Below, one piece after another: positions 4,508 through 5,797 of a DNA stretch of 5,797 nucleotides (position 1 is the stretch's first letter; each line of letters opens with the position of its first letter). This DNA comes from Pseudomonadota bacterium (GTDB taxonomy: Bacteria; Pseudomonadota; Alphaproteobacteria; Rhizobiales; Devosiaceae): NCBI GenBank assembly GCA_023390785.1, contig JAEWCE010000165.1, forward strand, positions 1 through 5,797. The letters are read 5' to 3'. Made by a program: the position numbers and the translations under genes. The notes beneath the pieces are model-generated. The model was not told the origin of the DNA. It searched no databases and saw nothing but the letters and a program-made list of their open reading frames with translations.

Positions 4508-5631
4508 CACATCACCTCGATGTCGGCCTGCAGCGCACCGGCGGCCTTGATGGCCTGCAAGATGGCGATGAGGTCGCGCGGGCTGATGCCGAGCGCATTG
4601 AGGCCATCGACGAGTTGCTGCAGGCTGACCGACTCTTTCACCAGGGCGAGGTCGGAGTTGACGAAGTTGACGCCAAGATCGGTGCGCGGCACTTCGGTGG
4701 TGACGCCGTTGCTGAGCGGCGGCGGCTGGCTCACCTGCGGCGTCTCGGCGATCGTCACTGTCAGGTTGGACTGGGCGACAGCCACCGTCGAGACGCGCAC
4801 ATCCTTGCCCATGACAATGATGCCGGAATTCTCGTCGATGACGATCTTGGCCGGCTGGTCGGTGTCGACCACCAATTGCTCGATGTCAGTGATGAGGTCG
4901 ACGATGTTGCCGTTGAAGTTCTGCGGCAGGGTGATGCGCACCGTCGCCTGGTCCTCGGGCACGGCGCAGGGCGTGCCGATAAAATCGTTGATCGACAGCG
5001 CAACGCGGCGCGAGGTGGTGAAGTCGGGGTTCTTGAGGGCCAGGCGCAGGCTGCGCTGGGCGCCGAGGCTGAAGCCGATCTCGCGCTCGATCAGGCCGCC
5101 TGACGAGATGCGGCCGGTGGTGGGAACGCCGGAGACGACGGTCGCGGCGTCGCCCGACGCCTTGAAGCCGTTGATGGTCACCGAGCCCTGGGCGATGGCG
5201 TAAACCTCGCCGTCGGCGCCGAGCAGCGGGGTCACCAGCAGCGTGCCCCCCTGCAGGCTCGAGGCGTCGCCGAGGGAGGACACCGAGACGTCGAGGCGGG
5301 AGCCCTGCGTCGAGAAGGCGGGCAGGTTGGCGGTCACCATCACCGCGGCGACGTTGCCGGTGCGCATGTTCTCGCCGCGGGTGTTGACGCCCAGCCGCTC
5401 GAGCATGGCCTGCAGGCTCTGCCGGGTGAAGGGGGAGTTGTTGAGGCTGTCGCCGGTGCCATTGAGGCCGACCACGAGGCCGTAGCCGACGAGCTGGTTG
5501 TCGCGCACGCCCTCGATGTTGACGATGTCCTTGATGCGCGCCGTGGCGGCCTGTGCGGGCACCACCGGTGCAAGCACAGTGGTGGCGATAAACAGTCCCG
5601 CAAAGACATATTTCAGTGCCCAGAAGGTCAT
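4507..5631 (-). CDS. flgI: Flagellar P-ring protein FlgI
   Basis: The 374-residue product is of normal FlgI length. It has a Sec signal peptide (MTFWALKYVFAGLFIATTVL..., cleavage likely after AQA at ~28) and the hallmark mature N-terminus RIKDIVNIEGVRDNQLVGYG followed by LVVGLNGTGD. Further family blocks are NVAAVMVTANLPAF, DVSVSSLGDASSLQGGTLL, KIVIDENSGIIVMG and the C-terminal LNALGISPRDLIAILQAIK ending ADIEVM. It forms the P-ring around the rod in the periplasmic peptidoglycan layer. The frame is open 27 codons further up to 5712. I reject that start because those codons are arginine-rich, would spoil the signal peptide, and overlap the predicted sigma-54 promoter. The chosen ATG has a modest GGGGA seven bases upstream. 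It heads a leftward unit with flgJ and the FlgN-like gene. Confidence 0.97.
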   Translation of the reverse strand: MTFWALKYVFAGLFIATTVLAPVVPAQAATARIKDIVNIEGVRDNQLVGYGLVVGLNGTGDSLNNSPFTRQSLQAMLERLGVNTRGENMRTGNVAAVMVTANLPAFSTQGSRLDVSVSSLGDASSLQGGTLLVTPLLGADGEVYAIAQGSVTINGFKASGDAATVVSGVPTTGRISSGGLIEREIGFSLGAQRSLRLALKNPDFTTSRRVALSINDFIGTPCAVPEDQATVRITLPQNFNGNIVDLITDIEQLVVDTDQPAKIVIDENSGIIVMGKDVRVSTVAVAQSNLTVTIAETPQVSQPPPLSNGVTTEVPRTDLGVNFVNSDLALVKESVSLQQLVDGLNALGISPRDLIAILQAIKAAGALQADIEVM

Positions 5632-5686
5632 TTTTGGTCCCCGGCTGGCTCGCCGTCCCCACGGCGCGCGCAATCGCCAACGGCAA

Positions 5687-5702
5687 TGCGAAATGCGTGC
5701 CA
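5687..5702 (-). promoter_or_regulatory. Sigma-54 (-24/-12) promoter of flgI
   Basis: Reading leftward the sequence is TGGCACG-N4-TCGCA against the consensus TGGCACG-N4-TTGCW. The whole -24 half is exact and preceded by the favoured C, the essential GG-N10-GC spacing holds, and the single mismatch is TTGC to TCGC. Transcription would start near 5676, giving a leader of roughly 45 nt to the ATG at 5631. In Caulobacter ring and hook genes use this sigma factor with the activator FlbD. Confidence 0.75.
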
Positions 5703-5709
5703 GTTCCAG

Positions 5710-5722
5710 CAAACGGTTGATC
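5710..5722 (-). promoter_or_regulatory. Putative IHF binding site
   Basis: Reading leftward the sequence is GATCAA-CCGT-TTG against the IHF consensus WATCAA-N4-TTR, with only the first base off. It lies 8 nt upstream of the -24 element and between it and the possible activator dyad. That is where a DNA-bending protein would be expected in a sigma-54 promoter. Confidence 0.5.
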
Positions 5723-5731
5723 TTGCGAGCT

Positions 5732-5741
5732 TTTGCGCAAA
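5732..5741. promoter_or_regulatory. Palindrome TTTGCGCAAA in the flgI upstream region
   Basis: This is a perfect 10-bp palindrome about 30 nt upstream of the sigma-54 element. TTGCG also occurs at 5723-5727 and 5733-5737, a direct repeat 10 bp apart, close to one helical turn. It may be an operator, but no specific regulator can be named from sequence. Confidence 0.35.
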
Positions 5742-5760
5742 TGTGGCCTTGTCGGCCCGG

Positions 5761-5774
5761 GCAGCTTTTGCCGG
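5761..5774 (-). promoter_or_regulatory. Motif copy 3, CCGGCAAAAGCTGC (possible FlbD/ftr enhancer)
   Basis: Read leftward this shares CCGGCAA and the final TGC with the two dyads at 3210-3197 and 3639-3626, with 11 of 14 positions matching copy 1. It is about 60 nt upstream of the -24 element, beyond the IHF-like site and next to the CtrA box. This arrangement fits an activator site for a sigma-54 promoter. The FlbD assignment rests on remembered resemblance to the Caulobacter ftr pattern. Confidence 0.45.
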
Positions 5775-5778
5775 GTCG

Positions 5779-5794
5779 TTAAGACGCTGTTAAC
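5779..5794. promoter_or_regulatory. Consensus CtrA box upstream of flgI
   Basis: The + strand reads TTAA-N7-TTAAC, an exact match to the CtrA consensus in a GC-rich region. It is about 148 nt from the flgI start and lies beyond the sigma-54 promoter, which suggests it may mainly serve a divergent gene to the right of the window. In Caulobacter that divergent neighbour of flgI is fliX, a CtrA target. Identity of the neighbour here is inference. Confidence 0.75.
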
Positions 5795-5797
5795 GCC

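Noticed and set aside
4886..5740. - strand frame of 284 codons overlapping flgI in another phase
   Set aside because: The translation is an Arg/His/Pro/Gly-rich run without domains, and flgI in the correct frame is unmistakable.
1..5797. A novel defence, CRISPR or mobile system
   Set aside because: Every large frame is accounted for by flagellar genes. I see no spaced direct repeats, transposase, integrase or attachment-site structure.

Overview
This window is part of an alphaproteobacterial flagellar gene cluster with high GC and strong GC bias at third codon positions. The FlbT/FlaF pair next to a flagellin, the short FlgJ with only a rod-binding domain, and promoter motifs matching CtrA, sigma-54 and IHF consensus sequences all point to an alphaproteobacterium. 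The flagellin termini and a heptamer repeat in the convergent intergenic region resemble, from memory, those of the Bradyrhizobium/Rhodopseudomonas group of Hyphomicrobiales. No search was run, so the genus is a guess.

Layout: the window opens with the 3' part of a + strand flagellin-family gene, probably flgL (hook-filament junction), ending at 740. A 92-nt convergent gap (741-832) holds an inverted array of a 7-bp repeat. Everything else reads leftward on the - strand, listed here in transcription order. A regulatory region (5632-5797) precedes flgI (P-ring, 5631-4507). Then come flgJ/cheL (rod binding, 4507-4214, touching flgI), a FlgN/FlbY-like chaperone gene (4146-3682), an unrecognised proline-rich small protein (3579-3253), and a 234-nt intergenic region. 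The flagellin gene (3018-1720) follows, then an intrinsic terminator (1671-1697), flbT (1592-1197) and flaF (1216-833).

How the parts work together: FlgI and FlgJ build the rod and P-ring, FlgN-like proteins usually chaperone the hook-filament junction proteins (FlgK/FlgL), and FlgL joins hook to filament. Flagellin forms the filament, and FlbT and FlaF adjust flagellin synthesis after transcription. The flgI upstream region looks like a full Caulobacter-style control region. It has a consensus CtrA box (5779-5794), a possible FlbD-type dyad (5761-5774), an IHF-like site (5710-5722) and a sigma-54 -24/-12 element (5687-5702). A related dyad recurs upstream of the small hypothetical gene and upstream of flagellin, and flagellin also has a near-consensus CtrA box. 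The window therefore looks like a known system with well-preserved regulatory wiring. The least explained items are the proline-rich protein, the repeated dyad, the flagellin leader and the heptamer array. I see no CRISPR, transposase, tRNA or rRNA.
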